Assembly (NCBI GenBank): GCA_050084515.1
Contig: CM114271.1
Span: 41,850,001 to 41,914,000 of the forward strand
Length of the DNA stretch: 64,000 bases
Direction: 5' to 3'
Source of the DNA: Blasia pusilla
Lineage: Eukaryota; Marchantiophyta; Marchantiopsida; Blasiales
The notes under the pieces were generated by a model. It was not told where the DNA came from. It did no database searches and saw only the letters and a list, made by a program, of their open reading frames with translations. The position numbers were made by a program, and so were the translations under genes. Below are positions 25,203 to 35,569 of this stretch, piece by piece (position 1 is the stretch's first letter; each line of letters begins with the position of its first letter).

Positions 25203-28200
25203 TTGAAGCACGTGTTCCGCAACTTTGATAAGTTTGAGTTTTCACTAGATTGTTGGTGCTCGCTGAATTATAGAGCAAAGCATTACGCACGTAGCAAGAA
25301 ATGGTATCGGCTTAGAATATGTAGATTTGGCGCAAAGATCAGAGGCAAAGGTCTCCCTATTTTCAATGAGGACAAATTCTCTAGCGGTTCAAAGACTTCA
25401 ACAAATGGACCGTATCCTCAGAAGGAGGATACTCTTGTGAAGAAATGTAGTTTTGTATGCCATTCACATTTGCAAGACATAACCACGAGCGTAGATGGTA
25501 TTAACAACATGTCCGACATCGGAGGATTGGAGGAAAATATTCAGGAATATTCAACGGTTGCTAATCATAGTGGAAAAAAGTCCCACAATGTTAGGGGGAG
25601 GTCGGCGGAAAATAGCACGGCGGCTAATGTTAACGAAGTTGCAGTTAATGTGTGTGGACCCTCGGTTGGAGATATTGGGGGACATAGTGAAGAATTTCAA
25701 GACCCATGCATATCGAGGCTTGCATGTGGAATGGGGGTCCCGTGGCAACCTCAACATAGTAAGAGGCCAAACCAGCCAATTTTCAAGAATTCTTTCTCAG
25801 AACCTAAAGTAAGCTCAGACGTTCCCATGGAGAAAAGGAGAAAGAGTGGTGAAGCGAGAGTCCCCGCCGCAAGGAATGGGGCATGTGGTCAATTTTCTAG
25901 GTACATACTTTCAGCGAAGGGGAATGGTACATCATGTAAATATGAAGTTTGCGAATGGAGGGTCCGTTGCCAACGGCATAAAACTACAGGCCTATATGAG
26001 ATAACAGTGTGTAATTTGAAACACACTTGTCCGGGGCACATTCATACATGGAGGGGTCCTACCCACAAGGCAAAGTGGTTATCAATGGTATTAGCAGATA
26101 GGGTTGTAAATCAACCAAGCATCCCTGTAGGTAGCCTTGTAGAAGTCCTTGCGTAGACGTACAAGAAGCGAACAACTTACTCTCCTGGATGGAGATGCAA
26201 AGAAATATGTTGAGATTGGATGAATGGGGGTGAACGGGCAGGTTTCCATTTGATTCCTTCTTTCATACAGGCAGTAAAGGAAGCCGACCCCTTTGCCACC
26301 GCTGCTTGGGATGTTTGGAATTTAGAATCTGCCATCTTCAAGAGGCTATTTATTTGTCCATATGCCATGAAGAACATCATTCCTTATATGCAAAAGGTAG
26401 TTGGCTTGGCTGCGTGCGATACAAAGAATAGGAAGTATCCCATGCAGATTTTCATTGCGTCCATGTTGGATGGAAATGCCAATACGATCATTTTGGCATT
26501 TGGCATATCTCCTCGCAAGAAAAATAAGGAATGGGAATGGTTTTGTGCACATCTGAAGAAAGCCATCCCAACTTTAGATGATCCCAGAAAGGGACTTTTA
26601 CACGCCGTGTGTACAATATTCCCCCAGAATATACATAGCATGTGTGCCCAACATTTGAGACAAAATGTTCGAACACGGTATGGAAAAGTTGCCAAAGAAT
26701 TTTTCATTGCCTGCCTTTATGCCAGGACCAGGGAGAAGTAAGCAATCAATCCATTTCATTATTCCTTACAGTTTGCATATGTGAGTCTTGTATATTCAGT
26801 GGTAGTATTTTGCATAGGCTGCGACTATTTTTGACTGCTATTCTCTATAGGACGGCGGCTATTCACAATAAAGATGGTTGCTATTCCCTATAGGAAAACG
26901 GATAGTCAAGTTAGGACGGCTGCTATTTCCTATAGGCTATTCACAGTTGGGACGGCTGCTAATTTGATACCTTGTTAGGACGGAGGCTATTTAGGATTAA
27001 ATCGGTATCTAAATTCCAATCTTTTAAGGATGGCGACTATTCTCAGCTAAATTGGCATCTGAATTTGAACCCTTTGTGGACGGCGGCTAATGACAGATGA
27101 TTTTTTGATCGCGCTATTCACAATTATGCGGAGACTAACGAAAATTGAGGGTCTTGTTTTCCAGGTATGACATGTGGATTAACGAATTGGAAAGGCATCA
27201 TATTCAACAAATAGTTGATGCAGCCTCGTACATACGAGAGATAGGACTAGAGAAGTTTGCGAGATGTGCATTCCCTTTGCCACGCTATGGCAAAGTGAGT
27301 TCAAATCTTGTAGAGGTCATAAATTCCGCCATCAAACCTATTAGGGAGGGACCTCCACTTGTCATTGCTCGTGAGTTGTGGAATTACATGATGAAAACTT
27401 ACGCAGAAAGAAAAGTAGAGGCATGTCACCCAGAGAAGTTCTCCAACAAACTGACTACTTATGCAATTATTCGTTATCGAGAGAATGAAACCAATTATCA
27501 AAGTTTTTGATGTACTAGCCTCAGATGCAACAAATGCACTTGTCACTTCCACAACTAGTGCGCACCAATTTCATGTCCGCTTGCATCCTGAGTGCAGTTG
27601 TTCATGCCTAGAGTTCCAAGATACTTGTTGGCCATGTACGCATGTAATGGCTTGGGATGTCATTGCTGGAATGGACTCACAACAACTTGTTGATCCTATC
27701 TGGACCAATGACTTCATAAGGCAGATCTACAAAAGCAGTGTACCGGTCGTGAAGAGTGATGAACTTATACCATCTTGGGATTTCCGACCTCCCCTTCCTA
27801 CAATTCGGCGTGGTAGACATCGTTATGTGCGCATTCCTGGTGGAAGAGGTGGCGAGATGCAAAGAGGACAAGGAGGTGATGAAGAGATTTCTTATCATGT
27901 ACATGAAGAGTTTGTGAATGAAGATGATGTTGGGAGTGGCTAGCATGCTTATATCCCACCGCGAGGTCCTTTAGGTATTCCTAATGGGCGTAGGGCACCA
28001 ACGATTCGAAATGGGCAAAGGGTTGCCCGCACTTTTGAAAGACGTTGTGGCCATTGTGCACTTCAAGGGCATAATTGGAAAACGTGCCAAGTGCTGAAAG
28101 CGGACCAACTTGTAGGGAGATCTATACCTGATGTCCCAACACGAAGACGTCCCGATGCAAGTCGATTTCTAGCAGAGTATGGAAATCAGAGTAGGCTTTA

Positions 28201-28567
28201 CTCAGGAGTTGAAAGTTTATATTCCCAAGAGACTAGAGATACTACCGAAGAACTTAATGTACATGGGAGTGTTGTATCAGGGGGAAATTTGGTGCAGTCT
28301 ATGATGGAGAATGTTTCCACTCCCATAGATCTTGGTAATAGCGCCTCTAATCCCATACCAAATAGTCTAGTATTTCTGAGTGTTTCTCTTGTTTATGGGA
28401 AGTCTGAATCTGATGAAGAGTCTGATGACTTTGAGGAGCAAAATAGTGGCATATCCTTGGCAGAACTTGTGACTGATTCCCAATGGAACCTAGAGGAAGA
28501 AGCATTTTGTATTAGTTTGGCAGAGGAAGCTGTGAAAGAATGTCATATTGCAGAAAAAAATTTATGA
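25203..28567 (+). pseudogene. Mutator-like (MULE) transposase, broken
   Basis: Two exons can be traced. Exon A (about 25203-26737) has a DBD_Tnp_Mut-like zinc region (CKYEVCEWRVRC, later CNLKHTC) and the start of the MULE core (ESAIFKRLFICPYAMKNI, IASMLDGNANTIILAFGI, KEWEWFCAHLKKAIP, DDPRKGLLHAVCTIFP, CAQHLRQNV). It is read through in-frame stops at 26154 and about 26211. An intron at 26738-27164 (GT...AG) joins in frame to YDMWINELERHHI. The end has a SWIM-type finger (CSCLEF...CWPCTHVMAW), a stop at 27941, and a CCHC knuckle CGHCALQGHNWKTC at about 28050. A frameshift lies near 27500. The first catalytic aspartate region looks degenerate (VVGLAACD). It would have moved DNA by cut and paste; this copy is dead. 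Confidence 0.88.
26850..27110. repeat. GGCGGCTATT array inside the MULE intron
   Basis: At least six degenerate words of the type GACGGCGGCTATTCACAA, GACGGCTGCTATT, GACGGCTGCTAAT, GACGGAGGCTATT and GACGGCGGCTAAT lie within the 427-bp intron 26738-27164. The orientation is that of the right-hand arrays, opposite to the left-hand ones. Confidence 0.85.
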
Positions 28568-28769
28568 AGTCGGATGGAATTGTATTTTGTAGCCTATTTT
28601 TTTCCTGGTATGCAAAATTATGATATTTGTTCATGTTGGAACGCAAAGTATGTTCTTAGTGACATATTAATCTCAAAGTGTCGTAAATATTCACAAAACA
28701 AAATGGAAAATCAACATGCCAAAGCCGCGGTTAAAGAACAAACAGGCTTGGAGTGGTGCCTATTCTGGA

Positions 28770-29418
28770 TGGCTGCTAATCACAGGCCGAGAGCTAAATC
28801 GCCACACGCCTTTCCTCGCTCCCCTCCTTCCTTTTTGTTTTACCTCCCTTCCCTCCCTCTCCTCCCTTCTCCGGAGGTCTTCTAATCTCAGGCCCGACGG
28901 CTAATCACAGGCTCACGACTATTCTTTGGACGGCTGCTAATCACAGGCCTGATGCTATTCTCTGGACGGCTGCTAATCACAGGCCTGCGGCTATCCTCTG
29001 GACGGCTGCTATTCACAGGCCGAAGGCTATCCTCTGGACGGTTGCTAATCTCAGGCCCAACGGCTAAGTCCGCACGGTTGCTAAACTGCGACCGACCTTT
29101 CCTGCCTCTCCTCCCTTTATTTTTCCCTCCCCTCTCCCCTCCTTCCCTTTTTTTTTACCTCCCTTCCCTCCGTTATTTTTTTCCTCCCTCTCCTCCCTTC
29201 TCCAAACGGCTTTTTATCTCAGGCCGGAGGCTATTCTCTAGATGGCTGCTAATCGTAGGCCCGGCGGCTATTCTTTGGACGGCTGCTAATCACAGGCTCG
29301 GCGGCTATTCTCTGGACCGCTGCTAATCATAGGCCCGACAACTATTCTCTAGACAGCTGCTAATCACATGCCCGGCGGCTATTCTCTGGACGACTGCTAA
29401 TCACAGGCCTGGCGGCTA
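28770..29418. repeat. GGCTGCTAATC / GGCGGCTATTC tandem array, right arm part 1
   Basis: Units of about 36-38 bp: TCTGGACGGCTGCTAATCA then CAGGCCCGGCGGCTATTC. They are interrupted twice by pyrimidine-rich stretches (28805-28870 and 29095-29205). The array is cut by the copia element at 29419 and resumes at 34415. Confidence 0.93.
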
Positions 29419-29908
29419 TGTGAGAAAATAGAAAGTGACAAAATCACTGAAATCTTTACAAAACTTAGAGATACAAAGTGGCCAAGTCCGTTCGTGCGCT
29501 CACAAAAGAGCTTCGATGGAACCTGAACATGGAGATAACTCGACATACGAGAATACGCTACCATTGCGGCTCCTAACTATTTGACAACTTGGGAAAACTA
29601 GGGTTTTTACCTATTTTTCTTCGTTTCTATTAATAGGAAAATTTTGCCGGGGGCTACGCCCTCGAACCCCCGCGTCGTCTTGGCATACCAGGGGCTGCGT
29701 CCCGGCCCCCGTGACGCATCAGGTGCCCTGCACCCTGATGCAATATAGGGTTAGATAAATCTAGTAACGCTACTCCTAAAACCACCTACGTCATATTACT
29801 ATGACTCCTTCGACGTCTAAGTCAGAACCATCAATCTAGGCTTCTCCTCATATAAGGGGGCCGATCAGATTAATGGTGCTCAGAGGAGTGGATGTTGAGA
29901 ATCCAACA
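29419..29908 (-). repeat. copia 3' LTR, with an extra GC-rich insert
   Basis: 490 bp against 376 bp for the other LTR. Apart from the insert at about 29640-29757 the two are closely similar. Confidence 0.95.
29640..29757. other. GC-rich insert in the copia 3' LTR
   Basis: About 114 bp present in this LTR and absent from 34039-34414. It contains GCCGGGGGCTACGCCCTCGA, then GGGGCTGCGTCCCGGCCCCC and GGTGCCCTGCACC, that is, several short GC-rich stem-like inverted words. Junctions are AATAG/GAAA on one side and AGATAAAT/CTAG on the other. It may be a small non-autonomous insertion in this LTR or a deletion from the other. No clear target duplication is seen. Confidence 0.6.
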
Positions 29909-29917
29909 CCCCCCCTC
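29909..29917 (-). other. copia polypurine tract
   Basis: The minus strand reads TTGAGGGGGGGTG immediately before the 3' LTR start TGTTGGATTC. Confidence 0.75.
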
Positions 29918-29937
29918 AATATCCACTCTCATGTGGA

Positions 29938-31415
29938 CTACTGTCTTGGACCTATGCCAAGACCCTTCAGATGTCGGTGAAGCTGATCTCCGCTCAAAGC
30001 TTCCGTGAAGATGTCTGCACGGTTATCCTCTGTTGGACAATAGACTAACTTCAAAACCGCTCTCTCGATCAATTCACGAACAAAGTGATACTGGATCTCT
30101 GTGTGCTTCGTACGAGCATGAAACACATGATTATGTGCTATGGCAATGCAACTGTGATTGTCACACCACATTACAGTAGCATTTTCTGGTGCTTCTCCTA
30201 TGTCCTCCAATATCCATCTCAACCATACTGCTTCACAAGAAGCATAACAAGCCGCCTTGCACTCTGCCTCGGTAGAAGAAAGAGCCACTGTAGGTTGCTT
30301 CTTGCTTCTTGGTGACTCATGACACTACACATGATCCTACCAAGAAGCAATAACCCGAAACTGATCTTCGAGAATCTAAATCTCCTGCCCAATCCGAGTC
30401 ACAAAAACCTATCATTTCCGTCCCTGCTCCATAGGTGATGCCGTACTCGATAGTGCCTTTGATGTACTTCAAAATACGCATCCCTGACTTCCAATGGTTC
30501 TCACGAGGCTTAGTTGAGAACCTACTCAACACTCCCACAACAAAGCTAATGTCTGGTCTAGTGTTACACAAAAATATCAAACTGCCTACAAGCTTTCTGT
30601 ACAACTTTTCATCTACCAATGGTGAAACATCCTCCATCGAGAGTTTCAACTCTACCTCCATTGGCGAGACCACTGCCTTACACTCGGTCATCCCGAATGC
30701 CTTCAAGATTTCTCTAGCATACTTTTGATGAGAGAAAAATAGAATCTGACTATTGCCAAATTTCCAGCCCTATAAAGTAGTGCAGAAGACCTAAATCTGA
30801 CATTTCAAACTCAGATTTCAACACTCCCTTCATTTCCTCTATTTTCTTACTGTGATCTCCTTTGATGATAAGATCATCCACATACAGGACTATCAACATA
30901 TACATCCCATCTTGGCAAAACACATACAAATTTGCTTCTGACCGACTCTTGATGAGACCCTTCTCTCGAAAGAATGTATCTATTCGTTGATACCATATCC
31001 TTGGGGCTTGCTTCAACCCATACAATGCTCGATGAAGTAAACAAACTTTCTCTTCTGATCCGGGTGTCTCAAAACCTGGTGGTTGAGAAACATATACCTC
31101 CTCCTTGAGACTCCCATTCAGAAAGGCAGACTTCACATCGTATTGGTATACAGGCCAACGTCTTGTTCCTTCAACCGCTAGAACAATTCGAATGGTTGTC
31201 ATCCTTGCAGTAGGAGCAAAAGTCTCATAGTAGTCAAAACCTTTGATTTGTGAGCATCCTTGTGCAACCAACCTCGCTTTGAATTTATCCAATGTACCGT
31301 CCGACTTGTACTTGGTCTTGTACACCCACTTGGTGCGTATTATCTTCATGTCCTTTGGCTTTTCAACCAAAGTCCAAGTTTCATTTCTCTGAATAGCGTC
31401 CATCTCCATCTGCAT
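29938..31415 (-). pseudogene. pol: copia reverse transcriptase and RNase H
   Basis: 31415-30750 carries the reverse transcriptase: WTLVEKPKDMKIIRTKWVYK, FKARLVAQGCSQIKGFDYYE, YDVKSAFLNGSLKEEVYVSQ, LYGLKQAPRIWYQ and the catalytic YVDD box (VLYVDDLIIKGD). After a frameshift, 30706-30317 continues (YRKLVGSLIFLCNTRPDISF, then FCDSDWAGDLDSRRSVSGYC). After another, 30288-29938 gives the RNase H end (ALSSTEAECKAACYASCEAV, WCDNHSCIAIAHNHVFHART, KHTEIQYHFVRELIE). All expected blocks are present in order but split over three frames. Confidence 0.93.
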
Positions 31416-31424
31416 GGCCTCTCT

Positions 31425-32726
31425 CTATTGAGGATGAGCCAGGGCCTCATCCAAGCATGATGGCTCTTCCACCTTCAAGACCTTTGTCATCAAGGCCATG
31501 TTGACGAGATGTGCGGAAGCTCTATTTTGCTCCTCTAGTCTCTTGGATCTCCTTGGATGTGTAACAACTTCATTAGTTGCTGGTGGATCCTTACCATCCA
31601 AGAGCTGCTTTATCCACTTAGGGTATGGCGACCGTTGTGGAAGAGCAGGTTGCTCTTTGTAATCATCACCAAATTCTTCTTCTTGATGATCTGGTGTAAA
31701 CATTGGTGGTATGCTCTGGTGGGTTATCTCTTCGTTTGATGATAATATGGACGGACCACCGATATCCGCCACTTGACGAGGCTGTTCTTGGAACACCAGA
31801 TCACGACTCACAAGCATCTTCTTTTCCTCAGGACACCAAAGGCGATAAGCTTTAGACTCATCACTGTATCCCATAAAGATGCACTTCCTGCTCTTGGACT
31901 CCAGCTTGGTCCTCGATGCTTTAGGAATATGTATGAAACACTCACTACCAAAAGTCCTGAAATGTTGGACTGATGGTACCTTACCTGAGTATGATTGATG
32001 AGGAGTCATGCCTTGCATTGACTTGGTAGCACTTCTATTTAGAATGTATACGGCAGTATTAACAGCTTCAGCCCAAAATCCTTCTATCAAACCTTTTTCT
32101 TTCATCATACATCTTGCCATCTCCACCACCGTACGGTTTCGACGCTCAACAACTCCATTTTTTTGTGGTGTATGTGCCATGGTTAACTGTCGCTTGATTC
32201 CATGCTCCCCCAAATATCTGTTGAATTCTGTTGATAAGAATTCTCCTCCTCGATCGTCGCGAAACTTTTGTGCCTTCTTTCCTGTCTCATTCTCAACCAC
32301 CTTGTGCCATACTTTAAATTTTCCAAAAGCACTTGCCTTATCACGAAGGAAATATATCCACATCTTCCTACTATAATCGTCGACAACTAAAAAGAAGTAG
32401 GAAGAACCACCTAATGCCACTGTTCTCATTTTACCACAGAGTTCAGCATGTATCAACTCTAGAGGAGCCTTTGCTCTATTGTTGGACTCTTGTGGAAATG
32501 GTTTTCGGTGTTGCTTGCCCATCATACAAGCTTCTCAAGTATCCGACATTCCAGAAATTGTTGGTAAATCAGCAACCATGCCAGATTTCTGCATCTGACT
32601 TAATAAGGGAAAGCTTAGGTGACCAAATCTTTCATGCCATAACTTACTGCTACTAAGATCTGTACCTACACTTGTCGTGAAAGCATACAACTCGTAGATA
32701 CTTCCACGTCGTATACCTTCATCCAC
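31425..32726 (-). pseudogene. copia GAG-pre-integrase and integrase
   Basis: 32726-32535 holds the pre-integrase zinc region (LWHERFGHLSFPLLSQM). After in-frame stops, 32525-31425 holds the integrase core (YFFLVVDDYSRKMWIYFLRD, FRDDRGGEFLSTEFNRYL, HTPQKNGVVERRNRTVVEMA) and the C-terminal part (YSGKVPSVQHFRTFGSECF, RKCIFMGYSDESKAYRLW). The usual first catalytic Asp in the H-x-D-x-CG box reads Glu here (HAELCGKM). The second Asp and the Glu are kept. Confidence 0.92.
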
Positions 32727-32882
32727 TACTTTCCCATTGGCATCCTCAATGACTGCTCTAGTTTTCTTGAAATGAACTTCTAGGTCACGATCACATAAAT
32801 ACTGCCGTTGAAATCAAATTTTGCTTCAACTCTAGTACGTACAGTACATCAGTTAACTTCTTTTCATCTCCTTTTTGTGAGA

Positions 32883-33964
32883 CTAAAGAAATTGTGCCTT
32901 TCCCTTCTTCAGGGCACTTTGCATTATTCCCAACAGTAACAACGATGGGCCTCTGAGAGGTGTGAAGGAGCTATACCAATCCTTATGATTGGTCATATGC
33001 CTAGATGCTCCACTATTGAGCACCCATGCATCTTCACTCTTTGACTTAGTGGAATGTTCTGCCTGTGTGCAAAACTCTTCTATTGCTACCCAAGCATCTA
33101 CTTCATGTTCTTCTAGTTCTACAGAATTTCCAGACTCCTTCTTAGGTCTTAAACAACCGTTCTTCTCATCTTGACTCCTCTTTCTACAATCTTTGATAAG
33201 ATGACCTAGCTTACCAGAATAAAAGTATTTGAAGGCTTTTCTTGGAAATTTCTTCTTGACATTTGAATTGTAATCCTGATTTGTACCTCTCTGTACGTTG
33301 GCAGTAAATGCTGCATCACTTCCCTCTCTTGCTTTGAAGCACATTTCCTCTTCTACCAACATTGCACTAAATTGTTCAAAAGTAAGCGGCAAGGGTCTTA
33401 CTTGATTATTCAGTGCAATGACCAAACTGTCATATCTTGGAGGCAAATCCTTATGCATCGACGTGCCAAATCTTTGCTAGACTTTGAAATTCCTACAGAC
33501 GCCATCTGATCTTGAAGATTCTTGATCCTTGTCAAAAATTGCTCCGCGCTTTCTCCTTCTGAAAATTTCTTGGAGGTAAGCTGATTCTCCAGATTCTGTA
33601 TCCGAGTCTCATTCCTCGTTTCATGCTCATTCTTCAAAATTTTCCATGCCTCAGCAGCAGTGGTTGTATGTTGAATGAGAGTCATGACAGAATCAATTAC
33701 ATTCGTGACAATCGCATATAGAGCATCAGCGTTTATGCGTCTCCATGCCAACAATACAACATGATCGATATCCCCAGATGAAGATGAACATGCAGAACTC
33801 AAAGTAGCTTGTGGATTTGAATCGACCCCTGTGGCCGTTTCCCAGATCTCAAATGATTCGAGGACAGTTCTCATTTTGAACTTCCACAACGTATAGTTAG
33901 ACCCATCTAACTTCCCTTTACCCAGCGGAGGAGGGCCAGCACGAACTGACGAAGAAGTAGCCAT
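32883..33964 (-). pseudogene. copia gag and protease
   Basis: An ATG at 33964 starts MATSSSVRAGPPPLGKGKLD, followed by GSNYTLWKFKMRTVLESFEI, a copia Gag hallmark. After a frameshift at about 33.45 kb the second frame has a Gag tail (LPPRYDSLVIALNN), a damaged CCHC knuckle (first two Cys lost: YFYSGKLGHLIKDC) and the protease box VLNSGASRHMT. There the catalytic Asp of the family consensus DSGA is Asn. Both the RNA-binding knuckle and the protease would be inactive. Confidence 0.92.
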
Positions 33965-34026
33965 CTCTCAAGATTTTGTGCAAACACACTAGATCTTGGA
34001 GATACAAAATCTTTGGAAAACCCTAT

Positions 34027-34038
34027 CGCTCGATACCA
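34027..34038 (-). other. copia primer binding site (initiator tRNA-Met type)
   Basis: The minus strand reads TGGTATCGAGCG directly at the LTR end. It matches the common plant site TGGTATCAGAGC except for a one-base deletion or change after TGGTATC. Confidence 0.75.
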
Positions 34039-34414
34039 TGTGAGAAAATAGAAAATGACGAAATCACTGAAATCTTTACAAAACTTAGAGATACAAAGTG
34101 GCCTAGTCTGTCCGTGCGCTCACTGAAGAGCTTCGATGGAACCTGAACATGGAGATAACTCGACATACGAGAATACGCTACTGCTGCGGCTCCCGACTAT
34201 TTGACTACTCGGGAAAACTAGAGTTTTTACCTATTTTTCTTCGTTTCTATTAATAGAAACATAAACCTAGTAACGCTACTCCTAAAACCACCTACGTCAT
34301 ATTACTATGACTCCTTCGACGTCTAAGTCGGAACCATCAATCTAGGCTTCTCCTCATACAAGGGGGCCGATCAGATTTATGGTGCTTAGAGGAGTGGATG
34401 TTGAGAATCCAACA
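34039..34414 (-). repeat. copia 5' LTR
   Basis: 376 bp, starts TGTTGGATTC and ends TTTTCTCACA in element orientation. It lacks the insert found in the other LTR. Confidence 0.95.
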
Positions 34415-34712
34415 GGCTATTCACAGGACGGCTGCTAATCACAAGCCCAATGACTATTCTTTGGACGGCTGCTAATCACAAGCCCAACGACTATTCTTTG
34501 GACGGCCGCTAATCATTGCCCCGCGGCTATTTTTTGGACGGTTGCTAATCACAGGCCCGACCGCTATTCTCTGGACGGCTACTAATCAGAGGCCCGACGG
34601 CTGTTCTCTGGACAGCTGCTAATCACAGGCCCGACGGCTATTCTCTGGACGGCTGCTAATCACAGGCCCGGCGGCAATTTTCTGGACGGCTACTAATCAC
34701 AGGCCCGACGGC
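34415..34712. repeat. GGCTGCTAATC / GGCGGCTATTC tandem array, right arm part 2
   Basis: Continuation of the array at 28770-29418 after the copia element. About eight units of 36-38 bp with TTCTCTGGACGGCTGCTAAT and CACAGGCCCGACGGCTATTC. Confidence 0.95.
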
Positions 34713-35548
34713 TGTTCTCTCCTTCCTCTATTTTTTCCTTGCTATCCTCCATTCCCTCACTTATTTTTCCCTCCCCCCCACCCTCTCCTCCCTTCATTTT
34801 TCCTTTATTCCCTCCCTTATTCCCCCCCACTCCCTTAATTTTTCCTCCTTCTTTTTGTTCTCTCCGTCCTCTATTTTTTCCTCTCCGTCCTTCCTCTTCA
34901 CGCTTCATTTTTCCTCCATTCCCTCCCCCCTCCCTTATATTTTCCTCCCTCTCCTTCCATTTTATTTTCTTCTACACCCTCCCTCTCCTCCCTTCATGTT
35001 TCCTCCATTCCCTCACTAATCTAAACTCCTCCCCCTCACTATTTTTTTACTCCCTCTACTCCCTCTACTTCCTTTTTTTTCCTCCATTCCCTCCCTTATT
35101 TTTTCCCTCCCATCCCCTCACTATTTTTTTACTCCCTCTACTTCCTTTTTATTCCTCCATTCCCTCCCTTATTTTTTCCCTCCCCCCTCCCTTATATTTT
35201 CCTCCCTCTCCTTCCATTTTATTTTCTTCTACACCCTCCCTCACTATTTTTTTAATGTTTCCTCTATTCCCTCACTAATCTAGACCCCCCCCCTTCACTA
35301 TTTTTTTACTCCCTCTACTTCTTTTTTTTTTTTCCTCCATTCCCTCCCCCCTCCATTATTTTTTCCTCCTTCTCCTTCCTTTTCTTTTTCCTCTCCTCCC
35401 TTCATTTTTTTCCTCTCCTTCCTCATTTTCCTCACCCCCCCTCCTTTTTTTTCCTCCCTCTCCTTCCTCCCCTTCCTAGATTTTCCTCCCTCTCGTTCAT
35501 TTTATTTTCCTCTCCTTCCTCAATTTTCTCCACCCTCCCCTTCCTCTC
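34713..35548. repeat. polypyrimidine tract
   Basis: About 830 bp of almost pure C and T on the plus strand, made of varied repeats such as CCTCCATTCCCTCCC, TTATTTTTTCCCTCCC and ACTCCCTCTACTTCC. A longer block (about 34970-35030 and 35225-35290) recurs with TTCTACACCCTCCCTC and CCTCACTAATCTA. The reading frames across it are compositional. Confidence 0.95.
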
Positions 35549-35569
35549 AAAATTTAGATGCTGTTGAAG

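Larger units (their letters stand above)
29419..34414 (-). mobile_element. Ty1/copia LTR retrotransposon, decayed, minus strand
   Basis: 4996 bp, ends TGTGAGAAAA...ATCCAACA in both LTRs. A perfect 5-bp target duplication GGCTA (29414-29418 and 34415-34419) is itself a word of the surrounding array. In element orientation: LTR, initiator tRNA-Met-like primer site, gag, protease, integrase, reverse transcriptase, RNase H, polypurine tract, LTR. This order defines Ty1/copia. The coding region has frameshifts (about 33.45, 30.74 and 30.30 kb) and in-frame stops, plus changed catalytic residues. The copy is defective. Confidence 0.97.

Noticed and set aside
29640-29757. tRNA-like gene in the copia LTR insert
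   Set aside because: It contains a CTCGAACCCCC word resembling a tRNA B box, but no cloverleaf or A box could be drawn.
34739-35278. 179-codon Ser/Pro/Phe-rich protein
   Set aside because: It is a translation of the polypyrimidine tract without codon-like structure.
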